A DNA stretch of 48,966 bases, from assembly GCA_011523305.1 (NCBI GenBank), contig WTHB01000066.1:1-48966 (forward strand), written 5' to 3'. The notes beneath the pieces were generated by a model, which was not told the origin of the DNA, did not search any database, and was given only the letters and a program-made list of their open reading frames with translations. Source of the DNA: Planctomycetaceae bacterium. Lineage in GTDB: Bacteria > Planctomycetota > Planctomycetia > Pirellulales > UBA1268. Numbering within the stretch: position 1 is the first letter of the stretch; each line of letters starts with the position of its first letter. A program made the position numbers and the translations under genes. Shown one piece after another: positions 8,532 to 17,477 of this stretch.

Positions 8532-9334
8532 CGGCCGACAAGGCACAGGCGTTGGTCCTCCGGGCGACACCGTTTGGCGAAACCAGTGCCATCGTCACCC
8601 TGCTGACCCGCGAGGCTGGCAAGGTGCGGGGGCTGGCGAAGGGGGCGTGGCGGCCCAAGAGCAAGTTTGACGCCGCCCTTGACCTGCTTTCGGTCTGTCA
8701 GGTACTCGTCCTGCGCCGTTCATCCGGCAGCCTCGACCTGCTGACCGAGGCTTTTCTTGAACATCGCTTCCGCGTCGGTCACAGCCAGCCGGCGGTTGCC
8801 GCCGGACTCTACCTCGCCGAACTCCTCGATGCCGTCACCGTTGATGCCGACCCGCAACCAGCCATGTTCGAACTCGCTGCCCGCACCGTGCGGATGCTCT
8901 CTGGCCCCAGGCCAGGGCATGCTGCCGCCGGGACGGACCGCACCCTCACCCCGCCAGAGGTCGCCGTCATCCTACTGCATACCGAACTTGGCATCCTGCA
9001 GCAGATCGGGCAATTCCCGGCCCTCGATCACTGCGCGGAATGTGGTAGTCAACTCGATACGTCCCGAATCGCCTTCGGCATGCTCGCCGGTGGCGGGCTT
9101 TGCCCCCGCTGCCGCCGCGGCAAACGCGGCGTCGTCTCGGTCTCGGCAGCGGCAGTCGCCTGCCTGCGGCAGCTCAGCAGCAGTGCCTTTCTCGATGCTG
9201 CCCGTCAGCCTGCCACCCTGGGGGAGGTACGCGCTGTCATGAACACCTTCTTCACCAATCTCCTCGGCTATCGACTCAAGACCAGTCGCTGGCTTTCGTC
9301 TACATTCACCCCCCGACGTGAGACCCCACGATGA
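8528..9334 (+). CDS. recO: DNA repair protein RecO
   Basis: RecO works with RecR and RecF to load RecA on SSB-coated single-stranded DNA in recombinational gap repair. The N-terminal OB-fold is recognisable (KAQALVLRATPFGETSAIVTL, then the GKVRGLAKGAWRPKSKF segment). The C-terminal helical domain carries a four-cysteine zinc site: C169-x2-C172 and C192-x2-C195 (CAEC and CPRC). At 268 aa it has normal length. The start ATG overlaps the preceding stop by four bases. recO also terminates the phoH-ybeY cluster in Firmicutes, so the neighbourhood supports the call. The following lipoprotein gene begins inside its stop. Confidence 0.94.
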   Translation: MTADKAQALVLRATPFGETSAIVTLLTREAGKVRGLAKGAWRPKSKFDAALDLLSVCQVLVLRRSSGSLDLLTEAFLEHRFRVGHSQPAVAAGLYLAELLDAVTVDADPQPAMFELAARTVRMLSGPRPGHAAAGTDRTLTPPEVAVILLHTELGILQQIGQFPALDHCAECGSQLDTSRIAFGMLAGGGLCPRCRRGKRGVVSVSAAAVACLRQLSSSAFLDAARQPATLGEVRAVMNTFFTNLLGYRLKTSRWLSSTFTPRRETPR

Positions 9335-10605
9335 TGCGTTTGACCTGCTCTCGGCAGCTGCTGCTCACTGCCCCGGTCTGCGCGGCCGTGCTGATTGTCT
9401 CGTGCGCCGGAGGCTGCGCCACCCTCACCAAGCCCGACTGGCCCTGGCTCGCCAGTTCAACGGAGGAGGTCGACACACTCGCCGACGATGAAACGTCGTC
9501 AGTCATCTCGTCGTACGACCAGGACTTCGGCTGGAATCAGCTAAAGGGAGAAACAATCAAACGTCGGTTCAAAAAGCTGGTTGGCCGGGGGCCGGACGAA
9601 TCGGTTGCCCGTGATGCGCTTGCCGAAGGCGACGAACTGTTCGTGAACGAGAAGTATCGGGTGGCCCTCGCCCACTACAAGCGCGTGATCGACCGCTGGC
9701 CTGACTCGGCCATTGAGGAAGATGCCATGTGGCAGGTTGGTGAGTGTCTCTTCTTCACTGACCAGTACCCCAAGGCCGAGGATCAGTACGACGCCCTCGT
9801 CAAGAAATACCCCAACACCCGCTACCTCGACCGCATCGCCCAGCGACAGTTCAAGATTGCCCAATACTGGCTGGCACTGGATGAGAAGCAGCATCTCCCA
9901 CTCCTCGTGCCAAACGTCCTTGATCGCAGTCGTCCACTCTTCGACACCCGAGGACGCGCCCTCAAGGCCTATGAGCATGTGCGGCTGAACGACCCCCGTG
10001 GTCCGCTCGCCGATGACAGCCTCATGGCCGAGGCCAATGCCCACTTCCTTGATCGGCAGTGGCTCGATGCTGACTACTTCTACTCACTCCTCCGGACCGA
10101 GCACCCCGACAGCGAGTTCCTGCTCCCGGCCCATCTGTTCGCCCTGCAGGCAAAACTGCGGGCCTACCAGGGACCGGGCTATGAGGGAGGCATGCTCGAT
10201 GAAGCCGAAATCCTCGCAGATCAGATTCTGGTGCAGTTCCCCGATCAGCTCAACGACGAAGAAGAGCAACGGGTACTGCGAACCCGTGCCGAAATTGCCG
10301 CCCAGCAGGCCACCCGGCACTGGAAGCGGGCGGAGTTCTACGCCAAAGGCAAGCACTACTCGTCGGCCCGCATCTACTACGCCCTGATCGCCCGGGATTA
10401 CCCCAAGACAATGCTCGCCCAGCGAGCCCGCGACCAGTTGCAGCAGTTGGCTGGCCTCGACGATGTCAGCGACAACCCCCTACCGGCATTGACTGCCTTC
10501 CTGAACCCCGACTCACTCAAGGAAGCAGAACTCGACGCCATGGCCGAAGCCGATGCGATGATCGCCAGCCAGGACACCTCCGGCGAAAGCCAGCCCCTGC
10601 GATGA
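9331..10605 (+). CDS. BamD/YfiO-like outer-membrane assembly lipoprotein (TPR)
   Basis: Predicted outer-membrane lipoprotein of the BAM beta-barrel assembly machinery or a related TPR scaffold. The signal peptide ends in a lipobox-like CAGGC at about residues 25-29. TPR-type repeats follow: LAEGDELFVNEKYRVALAHY, EDAMWQVGECLFFTDQYPKA and further units to about residue 380. At 424 aa it is longer than E. coli BamD (about 245), with extra helical repeats and an acidic tail. Start is ATG 9331, overlapping the recO stop; the ATG at 9334 is equally possible. The direct neighbour lptE, another outer-membrane assembly lipoprotein, supports the role. Exact orthology to BamD is inferred. Confidence 0.8.
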   Translation: MMRLTCSRQLLLTAPVCAAVLIVSCAGGCATLTKPDWPWLASSTEEVDTLADDETSSVISSYDQDFGWNQLKGETIKRRFKKLVGRGPDESVARDALAEGDELFVNEKYRVALAHYKRVIDRWPDSAIEEDAMWQVGECLFFTDQYPKAEDQYDALVKKYPNTRYLDRIAQRQFKIAQYWLALDEKQHLPLLVPNVLDRSRPLFDTRGRALKAYEHVRLNDPRGPLADDSLMAEANAHFLDRQWLDADYFYSLLRTEHPDSEFLLPAHLFALQAKLRAYQGPGYEGGMLDEAEILADQILVQFPDQLNDEEEQRVLRTRAEIAAQQATRHWKRAEFYAKGKHYSSARIYYALIARDYPKTMLAQRARDQLQQLAGLDDVSDNPLPALTAFLNPDSLKEAELDAMAEADAMIASQDTSGESQPLR

Positions 10606-11162
10606 GGCCTGCCATGCTTCCCGTCCTCGACCGCCGTGGCCTGCTGGGGGGAATGGCCTGTCTGCTCCCCAGCCTGCTCGGCTGCGCGACCTATCGGTTC
10701 GGCAACAGCACGCTCTATGCCGCCAACGTCCGCACCATCTACGTTCCGCTGTTTCAGTGTGACAGTTTTCGGGTCACACCAGCGGTCGACCTCGGAGTTC
10801 GACTGACTGAGGCGGTCTGCAAAGAAATTGAAAAACGGACGCCCTTCAAGGTAGTCGACAGCGCCGGGGCTGACAGCATCCTCACCGGCCGGATCGTCGC
10901 TGACACCAAACGGATGATGGTGGAAAGCCCGACCGACCAATCACGAATGGTTGAACTCAATCTGCAGGTGCTCGTGACCTGGGCCGACCGGGGCGGAGCG
11001 GTGCTGGCCTCCGGGGCAGTTCCGGTGCCAGCGGCAAGCGTCGATGTTGGCCAGGCGGCAGCCCTCGTCCCGGAATACGGCCGGTCTGTCGTCAGCACCC
11101 AGCAGGAGGGCATCGTCAAGATGGCCCAGCAGATCGTTGGCCTGATGGAAGAGCCGTGGTGA
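10602..11162 (+). CDS. lptE: LptE-like LPS assembly lipoprotein
   Basis: LptE plugs the LptD barrel that places lipopolysaccharide in the outer leaflet of the outer membrane. The protein (186 aa) has a signal peptide ending LLGCATYRF, with lipobox Cys followed by the family's typical Y-x-F. Then come NVRTIYVPLFQCDSFR, a VDLGVRLTEAVCKEIEKRT helix and the DSILTGRI beta strand characteristic of the LptE fold. ATG overlaps the upstream BamD-like stop by four bases and folP starts inside its stop. An RR pair precedes the hydrophobic stretch (DRRGLLGG), so a Tat-like route cannot be excluded. The presence of lptE indicates a diderm envelope with LPS export. Confidence 0.82.
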   Translation: MRPAMLPVLDRRGLLGGMACLLPSLLGCATYRFGNSTLYAANVRTIYVPLFQCDSFRVTPAVDLGVRLTEAVCKEIEKRTPFKVVDSAGADSILTGRIVADTKRMMVESPTDQSRMVELNLQVLVTWADRGGAVLASGAVPVPAASVDVGQAAALVPEYGRSVVSTQQEGIVKMAQQIVGLMEEPW

Positions 11163-12043
11163 TACCGTCTGCTTCAGGTCGTCCCAGCGTCTGGCAGTTG
11201 CGATCCCAGACACTCTCCCTGCCCGCAGCAACAGCACCTCCGCTGCTGATGGGCATCGTCAATGTCACCCCTGACAGTTTCTCTGACGGGGGTCGACATG
11301 CCGACATCGACGCCGCCGTTCGGCATGGTCTGACGCTGGCAGCCGCCGGGGCTGACATTCTCGACGTGGGTGGCGAAAGCACCCGACCGTTTGCCGATCC
11401 TGTGACGGCGGAAGAAGAGTGGCGGCGAGTCGGTGAGGTCGTGCGGCGGTTGGCGGCCGAATCTGGGCTGCCGGTTTCGATCGACACCTCCAAGGCGACC
11501 GTGGCCCAGCAGGCACTCGATGTGGGCGGAGAGATCATCAACGATATCACCGGCCTTGAGGGTGATCCGGCGATGGCCACCGTCGCCCGAGCGAGCCGGG
11601 CCGGCATTTGTGCGATGCACATGCAGGGTACGCCCCAGACCATGCAACTCGCGCCGCAGTACACCGATGTCGTTGCAGAAGTCCACACCTATCTCCAACA
11701 GCGGCGCGACAGCCTGCTGGACGCAGGCATTCGCCTTGAGTCCATCTGCCTCGATCCCGGCATCGGTTTTGGCAAGACTCACCAGCACAATCTGGAACTC
11801 ATGCAGCAGGCCGGCGGCTTCCTCGACCTCGGCTGCCCAATTCTGGTCGGTCACTCGCGGAAGGGATTTCTCGGCAAACTCGTCGAGCAGACCTGCCAGC
11901 GGGAGCCGACGCTCGCTGACCGCGACCTCGTGACGGCAGTCACTGCCTGCAGCCTGGCGGCCCAAGGCATCCACATCATCCGCGTCCACGACGTCGCCAC
12001 GACGCGGCTGGCCCTCAATACCTTTACCAAGACCCACACGTAA
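11159..12043 (+). CDS. folP: Dihydropteroate synthase
   Basis: Condenses 7,8-dihydropterin pyrophosphate with p-aminobenzoate in folate synthesis; the sulfonamide target. The signatures are LMGIVNVTPDSFSDGG (pterin and phosphate binding loop), DVGGESTRP, SIDTSKATVA, NDITGLEGD, LDPGIGFGKTHQHN and the C-terminal IRVHDVA. All barrel motifs are intact. The GTG at 11159 overlaps the lptE stop by four bases (GTGA); a second GTG one codon earlier is possible. About 294 aa, slightly longer than the common 270-280 because of the N-terminal tail. It ends the coupled + strand chain. The gene ahead of it on the other strand converges with only 23 bases between. Confidence 0.96.
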   Translation: MIPSASGRPSVWQLRSQTLSLPAATAPPLLMGIVNVTPDSFSDGGRHADIDAAVRHGLTLAAAGADILDVGGESTRPFADPVTAEEEWRRVGEVVRRLAAESGLPVSIDTSKATVAQQALDVGGEIINDITGLEGDPAMATVARASRAGICAMHMQGTPQTMQLAPQYTDVVAEVHTYLQQRRDSLLDAGIRLESICLDPGIGFGKTHQHNLELMQQAGGFLDLGCPILVGHSRKGFLGKLVEQTCQREPTLADRDLVTAVTACSLAAQGIHIIRVHDVATTRLALNTFTKTHT

Positions 12044-12066
12044 ATGACACTCGCCAGTAAGCAGAC

Positions 12067-12891
12067 CTAACGAGCCATAGCGGACTGGGCAGCTAAGACG
12101 CACTGGCGGATGTCATCAAATGGACTCTGGGGATTTTCTTCATATTCGAGTGACAAAGCCCCATCCTCCGGAAAGCCAATCTGCTCAAGGGCTGCAAAAA
12201 CCATTGGCAGATCGAGGTGTCCCTTCCCAAGAATCACGCCTTTTGTCTCTTTTTTCATCTCTGCAAAGTCTTTGAGGTGCACCCCAAACAATCTTCCCTT
12301 GAGAAGCCGAATGACCTCAGCAGGCTTCTCGGATGATCGTATATAGTGACCGAGATCTGCACAGGCACCAATGCGTTCATCTCGTTTCTCAATCGCACGC
12401 AGTACGTCGATCACTTTGTCGTAGCGATGCCCCGGGCCGTGATTGTGGATGGCTATTCTGATATCAAATTCCCGAACCAACTCCTCGAGACTGTCGAACG
12501 CTTCTGGCAATGGATCTGCTGTGATTGTCCGGATGCCGGCTGCCTTCGCAAAAGAAAAAATCCGACGGTTCGCCTTCTGATCGCCTGTAAAACGATTCAC
12601 ACCGTGCGCTGAAATAACAAGTCCATGTTCAGTCACTCGATTAACCACGGCTGAAATAGCACTCTTGTCATCGGTCACTGGAAACATTCCTGGATAAAAC
12701 TCGATTGCTTTGAAACCAAGTTCTTTGGCGTGTTTCATTGCGGTTTCCAGTGGAAACTTTCGAAGTGAATACGCCTGTATACCCAGGAGCCAGTTTTTAC
12801 GAGCAGCAGCCATCGCTTTGCCCAAAAAACCAAGATGACACGCAGCAGGAATGGCGGTCAAAAATAGACGGCGACAAATATTTACGTTCAT
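12067..12891 (-). CDS. Exported sugar phosphate isomerase/epimerase-like TIM-barrel protein
   Basis: Xylose-isomerase-like TIM barrel (AP endonuclease family 2 fold), 274 aa. The barrel starts LGIQAYSLRKFPLETAMKHA and includes IEFYPGMFP, ISAHGVNR, IAIHNHGPG, CADLGHYIRS, GVHLKDF and a final LEYEENP. The His, Asp and Glu residues in these strands are the expected metal ligands. The N-terminus has an RR pair before a hydrophobic stretch (CRRLFLTAIPAACHLGFLG) ending AMA, consistent with Tat or Sec export, as is common for planctomycete members. ATG 12891 has AAGGAGAG six bases upstream. The gene is markedly poorer in GC than folP and proA, which suggests separate acquisition. Substrate unknown. 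Confidence 0.8.
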   Translation of the reverse strand: MNVNICRRLFLTAIPAACHLGFLGKAMAAARKNWLLGIQAYSLRKFPLETAMKHAKELGFKAIEFYPGMFPVTDDKSAISAVVNRVTEHGLVISAHGVNRFTGDQKANRRIFSFAKAAGIRTITADPLPEAFDSLEELVREFDIRIAIHNHGPGHRYDKVIDVLRAIEKRDERIGACADLGHYIRSSEKPAEVIRLLKGRLFGVHLKDFAEMKKETKGVILGKGHLDLPMVFAALEQIGFPEDGALSLEYEENPQSPFDDIRQCVLAAQSAMAR

Positions 12892-12934
12892 CACTCTCTC
12901 CTTCCAAAAGTCCTTGCCTGAGAAGGCTACTGCT

Positions 12935-12964
12935 TTGATAAGTCGGGAACTGGTACGCTATTAC
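12935..12964 (+). promoter_or_regulatory. Candidate sigma-70 promoter for proA
   Basis: TTGATA (12935-12940) and TATTAC (12959-12964) with an 18-base spacer resemble -35 and -10 boxes (5/6 and 4/6 matches). They would give a leader of about 50 bases to the proA ATG. The region lies between the divergent epimerase-like gene and proA, where a promoter is expected. Weak evidence from motif match only. Confidence 0.35.
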
Positions 12965-13022
12965 GGCAGTTTCTATTGATTTGAACCTGTCTTCTACCCC
13001 CACTCTCTGCGGAGACGGCTGC

Positions 13023-14306
13023 ATGGCCACAATCAACGAGCCCCCGACACCTGGCCTCCTCGACCACTGCCGGGCCATGGCCCAGCGAAGCCGCCAGGCG
13101 GCTCTGGAACTGGCAACCGTCCCGGCCGCTCGCAAGGCCGCCTGCCTGCGGGCAGCAGCCGATCGCATCCGCGCTGATGCCGAGGCCATTCTGGCCGCCA
13201 ACGCCCGCGACCTCGAGGCAGCCCCCAGTTTCGGTCTGACGGAAGCGGCCACCGATCGGCTGAAACTCGATGGCGACCGCATCGAGGGAATCGCCGCAGG
13301 CGTTGAGGCTGTCGCCGGGTTGCCCGATCCAGTCGGCGAAGTGATCGAAACGGTCACCCGCCCCAATGGGCTGGAGGTACGGAAGGTCCGCGTACCGCTG
13401 GGCGTTATCTTCTTCATTTACGAGTCGCGGCCCAATGTCACAGCGGATGCTGCCGCCGTGGCGATTGCCTCCGGCAATGCCATCATTCTGCGGGGCGGCA
13501 AGGAGGCGGCCCACTCGAGCCGACAGCTTGTCGCCAGCATGCGGGAGGCGATTGCGGCCGAAGGCCTGCCTGTCGACAGCGTGCAGCTGGTCGATGTCGC
13601 CGACCGGGAGGCAGTCGGAGCGTTCCTGCAATGTGACGACCTCATCGACCTGGCCATACCCCGAGGCGGAGAGGCCCTGATCCGCCGCGTCTGCTCAGAC
13701 GCCCAGATGCCCGTCCTCAAGCACTTTAGCGGCAACTGCCATGTCTACGTTGACAAGGCAGCCGACCTCGCCATGGCCGAGCGGGTTGTGGTTGATGCCA
13801 AATGTCAGCGCATGGGTGTCTGCAACGCCGCCGAGTCGCTGCTGGTGCATGCAGACGTTGCCGCTGCGGTGCTGCCATCGATCGCCAAACGCCTTGAGGC
13901 AGCAGGCGTCGAAATGGTGGGCGATGCGGCCACCCGCGAACTGGTTCCTGCAGCTGGCATGGCGAACGACACCGACTTCGCCACAGAATTCCTGGGCCCC
14001 AAAATTTCAATCGCCGTGGTCGGTGCACTCGACGAGGCGATTGACCACATCAACCGGTTTGGCTCACGCCACACCGATGCGATTGTTACCGCCGACCAGG
14101 CTGCCAGCGACCGCTTTGCCGCCCGCGTCGACACCGCGGTAGTCTTAGTGAACGCCAGCACCCGCTTCAACGACGGGGGAGAACTCGGCCTTGGTGCCGA
14201 GATTGGCATCTCCACTGACAAACTTCATGCCCGAGGCCCCTGCGGCCCGCGGGAACTGACCACCTACAAGTACGTTGTGATCGGTAGCGGCCAGACCAAA
14301 AGCTAA
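13023..14306 (+). CDS. proA: Gamma-glutamyl phosphate reductase
   Basis: NADPH-dependent reduction of glutamate 5-phosphate to the semialdehyde, second step of proline synthesis. Aldehyde-dehydrogenase superfamily signatures include VPLGVIFFIYESRPNVTADAAA, AIILRGGKEA, HFSGNCHVYVDKAAD and the catalytic-cysteine motif AKCQRMGVCNAAESL. The C-terminal segment is ALDEAIDHINRFGSRHTDAIVT, then NASTRFNDGGELGLGAEIGIST. Start is the ATG at 13023, with GGAG about ten bases upstream; a TTG at 12981 would add 14 residues without support. At 427 aa it is normal. No proB is adjacent. The gene is strongly GC-rich while both flanking genes are GC-poor. Confidence 0.97.
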   Translation: MATINEPPTPGLLDHCRAMAQRSRQAALELATVPAARKAACLRAAADRIRADAEAILAANARDLEAAPSFGLTEAATDRLKLDGDRIEGIAAGVEAVAGLPDPVGEVIETVTRPNGLEVRKVRVPLGVIFFIYESRPNVTADAAAVAIASGNAIILRGGKEAAHSSRQLVASMREAIAAEGLPVDSVQLVDVADREAVGAFLQCDDLIDLAIPRGGEALIRRVCSDAQMPVLKHFSGNCHVYVDKAADLAMAERVVVDAKCQRMGVCNAAESLLVHADVAAAVLPSIAKRLEAAGVEMVGDAATRELVPAAGMANDTDFATEFLGPKISIAVVGALDEAIDHINRFGSRHTDAIVTADQAASDRFAARVDTAVVLVNASTRFNDGGELGLGAEIGISTDKLHARGPCGPRELTTYKYVVIGSGQTKS

Positions 14307-14333
14307 ATCTCTCGTTTAGGAGGAAATTTGTTC

Positions 14334-15296
14334 ATGCGATCTACCATGCAAATTTTACTTGCAGCGTTCCTTATCACCGCAACCTGCGTTACCGCCATCA
14401 GCGTGCTAGCACAAGGTAGACCACCACTGCGAGCTCACAAGGTCAACAAGACGCAACCAATTAAACTTGTGCCGGCTAATCAACAGCCACCGGCCGAGAG
14501 CCGCGTGACCATTCGAGAAGAAGATGGATTCCGAGTGATCACATGCAATGATATTCCTCGTCACAATGTTGGGCAGTTCCCGAATCCGGGCAACCCACAC
14601 ACAATTGCTGAACAACAATGGAAAATTCGTTTGCCCCTGCACCCAACTCAACAGAAAAAAGCCACTTCGCTTCACCAAAGCAGCGGCAGAGGGCCACCAA
14701 ACATGCCATTCGGACTTGGGATTAACGGTGTTCTCTTTGAGCCGGGAACTGCTGAATTCTGGATGGGGAATCGGAAGGCCGACTGGAACTATGAGGCTCT
14801 TGGCGGCGCAATTCGCCTGGGGCTTGATGCGAACCACGCTCATGTTCAGCCAGGCGGCATCTACCACTATCACGGAGCCCCAATCGGACTCCTTAACGAA
14901 CTTCATATTCACGCAGACGAGCACTCGCCAATCATTGGTTGGGCTGCAGATGGATTTCCAATCTACTACTTGCACGGATATGAAAATCCTGAACAAAAAG
15001 ACTCCGCAATCAAGGAATTGACAAGCAGTTACCGGCTTCGACAAGGTGAACGACCTGATGGGACATCAGGCCCCGGAGGAGACTACGATGGCACGTTTGT
15101 CCAAGATTACGAATTCATCAAGGGCGAAGGCGATCTCGATGAATGCAATGGTCGGTTCTGTATCACTCCGGAATTCCCTGACGGCACGTATGCGTACTTT
15201 TTCACGAAAGAATGGCCTGTTATCCCCAGAGCTTTTCGGGGCAAGCCGGTAAACCTTCGGGAAGCCCGTCCTTCGGATAGACAACGACGTCGATGA
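14334..15296 (+). CDS. Secreted YHYH-domain protein
   Basis: Member of the uncharacterised YHYH family, recognised by GGIYHYHGAPIGL near the middle of the protein, GWAADGFPIYYLHGYEN, the GDLDECNGRFC segment and the C-terminal GTYAYFFTKEWPVIPRAFRG. A Sec signal peptide is present (QILLAAFLITATCVTA, then ISVLAQG). Start is the ATG at 14334: a strong AGGAGG lies ten bases upstream, whereas the TTG at 14328 would be too close. It starts 27 bases after proA and may be cotranscribed with it, but it is far poorer in GC than proA, as is the epimerase-like gene on the other side. The family is often found in planctomycetes and marine bacteria. Biochemical role unknown. Confidence 0.82.
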   Translation: MRSTMQILLAAFLITATCVTAISVLAQGRPPLRAHKVNKTQPIKLVPANQQPPAESRVTIREEDGFRVITCNDIPRHNVGQFPNPGNPHTIAEQQWKIRLPLHPTQQKKATSLHQSSGRGPPNMPFGLGINGVLFEPGTAEFWMGNRKADWNYEALGGAIRLGLDANHAHVQPGGIYHYHGAPIGLLNELHIHADEHSPIIGWAADGFPIYYLHGYENPEQKDSAIKELTSSYRLRQGERPDGTSGPGGDYDGTFVQDYEFIKGEGDLDECNGRFCITPEFPDGTYAYFFTKEWPVIPRAFRGKPVNLREARPSDRQRRR

Positions 15297-15332
15297 ATTT
15301 AGTGAAGCAAAGAAATAGTCAGTTCACGCAAC

Positions 15333-16022
15333 TCATATCTTGAATGAAGACAGTAGCTTTCTCGGAACGCCTATATCGAGCACCTCAACGCGACCGGTCA
15401 GGCGGGATGCCCCCGGTGCTGAAAAGCCGATCTTCGCCGCCACAAATGAGAGGGTGACGTCGGCGGCAACACATGGCCCAAGAGGCTTCCCCGTGTCACA
15501 GTCCAGCCCCGAAGGAAGATCAATCGCAATGACCCGCGGCACCGGAGGCTCTGCCCGGCAGGCGACGATGGCCGTGATCGCCTGAGCCACATCCCCACGA
15601 GCCGGGCCCGTGGCCCCGGTTCCGAGCAGCGCATCGATGAGGCAGGTGGCCTTGGCAACAGCCGCCTGCCAGGCTGTCGCAGTCGCACCGGCCAGACAGG
15701 TCAGCGGAATGCCAGCCCGCTCCACTACCCGCAAATTGACGGCAGCATCGCCCCGAAACCGCTCTGGTGCCACCGCCAGCACCACCTGCACCGCGGCTCC
15801 CGCATTATCGAGGTGCCGTGCCATCACTAGGCCATCACCGCCGTTGTTTCCCGGGCCAACGGCAATCACAAAACGCTCGCCAGTCAGATCCTCCACCTGC
15901 CGAAGGACGACCGCAGTCGCATTCCGACCGGCATTTTCCATCAGGACAATGCCCGGCAGACCGTACACGTCTAGCGCCAGTTGATCGACAGACCGAACAT
16001 CGGCACGGGTCAGCGCGGTCAT
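15333..16022 (-). CDS. nnrE: NAD(P)H-hydrate epimerase (YjeF N-terminal domain)
   Basis: Epimerises damaged R-NAD(P)HX to the S form so that the dehydratase can repair it. Motifs: MENAGRNATAVVL, the nucleotide-binding VGPGNNGGDGLVMARHL, DALLGTGATGPARGD, AIDLPSGLDCDTG and the final VTLSFVAAKIGF. These match the YjeF_N (AIBP) fold. At 229 aa it is only the N-terminal epimerase domain; the C-terminal ADP-dependent dehydratase domain (NnrD), fused in E. coli, is absent and not visible nearby. The start at 16022 is divergent from carA, and the two share a 219-base intergenic region. The gene converges with the YHYH gene at its 3' end. Confidence 0.93.
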   Translation of the reverse strand: MTALTRADVRSVDQLALDVYGLPGIVLMENAGRNATAVVLRQVEDLTGERFVIAVGPGNNGGDGLVMARHLDNAGAAVQVVLAVAPERFRGDAAVNLRVVERAGIPLTCLAGATATAWQAAVAKATCLIDALLGTGATGPARGDVAQAITAIVACRAEPPVPRVIAIDLPSGLDCDTGKPLGPCVAADVTLSFVAAKIGFSAPGASRLTGRVEVLDIGVPRKLLSSFKI

Positions 16023-16241
16023 GACGCGGTGCTCCTAGGGGCTCGGTGGACAGGGGTGGAATATCAAGTACCCGGCGGTCAGCCGGCCTCAGCCACGCCC
16101 CCAGGGTGTGGCCGGAGGGTGGGTGTCTGCTGGAAATCTGGCTCTCTTTTCCGCAACCCGAGTGCGCTGGTTTTCGGAACGGTCACCGGTGGTATGCTCT
16201 CGAAGAGTTGCACAGCATACCGCTCGCAGGAGAACGCTTGA

Positions 16242-17384
16242 ATGGCACAGGCAGCCTTGGCTCTCGAGGACGGCACCGTTTATTTCGGCGAGTCTGTTGG
16301 GCATCGAGGCACGGTCTCCGGTGAGGTCTGCTTCAATACCTCGATGACCGGCTACCAGGAGATCCTCACCGATCCGAGTTATCGGGGCCAGATCCTCACG
16401 ATGACTGCCCCGCAGATCGGCAACTACGGCATCAACCCCGATGACGTGGAAAGCGGTCTGCTCCAGATGGCAGGCTTTGTGGTAAGGGAACTCAGCCGCA
16501 CGGCAAGCAACCATGTTGCCACCGGCACTCTCGGGGCCTACCTCGCCGACGCCGGTGTTGTCGGCATCAGCGGCATCGACACCCGGGCACTGGTCCGCCG
16601 GATTCGCCTCCATGGGGCGATGACCGGGGTCCTCTCGAGTGAAATCCTCGACGCCGACACCCTCGTCACGATGGCCCGTGAAGCGCCCCGGCTGGTCGGC
16701 CGCGACCTGGTCAGCGAAGTGATGCCTGCCGCCCAAGCCGACTGGTCCGAGCCCCTGGCAGCCGACGCCACACCAATGCCACAGCCCAGCGAAGGGGGTG
16801 AGATGCCGGCCCCGCCCGCGGTCACCGACCAGAAGCATGTGGTGGCCCTCGACTTCGGCATGAAGTGGAACATCGCCCGCCATCTCGCCAGCCAAGGCTG
16901 CCGGGTGACCGTCCTCCCTGGCCGGGCGATAGCGGCCGACGTCATGGCCCTCAACCCAGATGGTGTCTTTCTTAGCAATGGGCCCGGTGACCCAGAAATG
17001 GTCGCCTATGGCGTGGCCACGGTGCGGGATCTCGTCGGCAAGGTGCCGATTTTCGGGATCTGCCTGGGACATCAGCTGCTTGCCCAGGCCTGTGGCGCCA
17101 AAACCTTCAAGCTGAAGTTTGGTCACCGTGGGGCCAACCAGCCGGTCCTCGACCTGGCCACCGGCAAGGTCGAAATCACCTCACAGAATCATGGCTTTGC
17201 CGTCGATGAGGAAAGCCTGCCGGAAAGCCTGGAGGTGACCCACCGCAATCTCAACGACGGGACCATCGAAGGCCTCCGTCACCGCACGGCTCCCGCCGCG
17301 AGCGTGCAGTACCACCCAGAGGCAGCGGCCGGGCCCCATGATTCGGCCTATCTGTTCAGCCGGTTCCGCAGCATGATGGCCTGA
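16242..17384 (+). CDS. carA: Carbamoyl-phosphate synthase small subunit
   Basis: Glutaminase subunit that supplies ammonia to CarB for carbamoyl phosphate in arginine and pyrimidine synthesis. The N-terminal domain begins [18 protein letters not shown] and includes [20 protein letters not shown] and [15 protein letters not shown]. The class I amidotransferase domain has [10 protein letters not shown], the nucleophile motif [34 protein letters not shown] and the catalytic His-Glu in [13 protein letters not shown]. 380 aa is standard. A GCAGGAGAAC ribosome site precedes ATG 16242. No carB is adjacent, so the subunits are encoded apart. A long open frame on the opposite strand is a high-GC artefact. 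Confidence 0.97.
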   Translation: MAQAALALEDGTVYFGESVGHRGTVSGEVCFNTSMTGYQEILTDPSYRGQILTMTAPQIGNYGINPDDVESGLLQMAGFVVRELSRTASNHVATGTLGAYLADAGVVGISGIDTRALVRRIRLHGAMTGVLSSEILDADTLVTMAREAPRLVGRDLVSEVMPAAQADWSEPLAADATPMPQPSEGGEMPAPPAVTDQKHVVALDFGMKWNIARHLASQGCRVTVLPGRAIAADVMALNPDGVFLSNGPGDPEMVAYGVATVRDLVGKVPIFGICLGHQLLAQACGAKTFKLKFGHRGANQPVLDLATGKVEITSQNHGFAVDEESLPESLEVTHRNLNDGTIEGLRHRTAPAASVQYHPEAAAGPHDSAYLFSRFRSMMA

Positions 17385-17415
17385 GTGCCGACCGGGCGAG
17401 CCGGTCAACCGGCAC
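17385..17415 (+). other. Nested inverted repeat between convergent carA and trxB
   Basis: Immediately after the carA stop, GTGCCG pairs with CGGCAC and, inside it, ACCGG pairs with CCGGT around a GCGAG loop, with a CAAC bulge on the right arm. It sits between two convergent genes, a natural place for a bidirectional terminator, but no T-run follows on either side. The pairing is seen; termination is a guess. Confidence 0.4.
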
Positions 17416-17477
17416 CACGCCTGCCAAACGAAGTGTTCGCCACCCCAAGGGTTTTGAGGCTGGCCGATTGCGGGCCG

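Noticed and set aside
16089-17126. 345-codon open frame antisense to carA
   Set aside because: High-GC shadow: it lies wholly opposite an intact, motif-rich carA and reads as His/Gly-rich noise.
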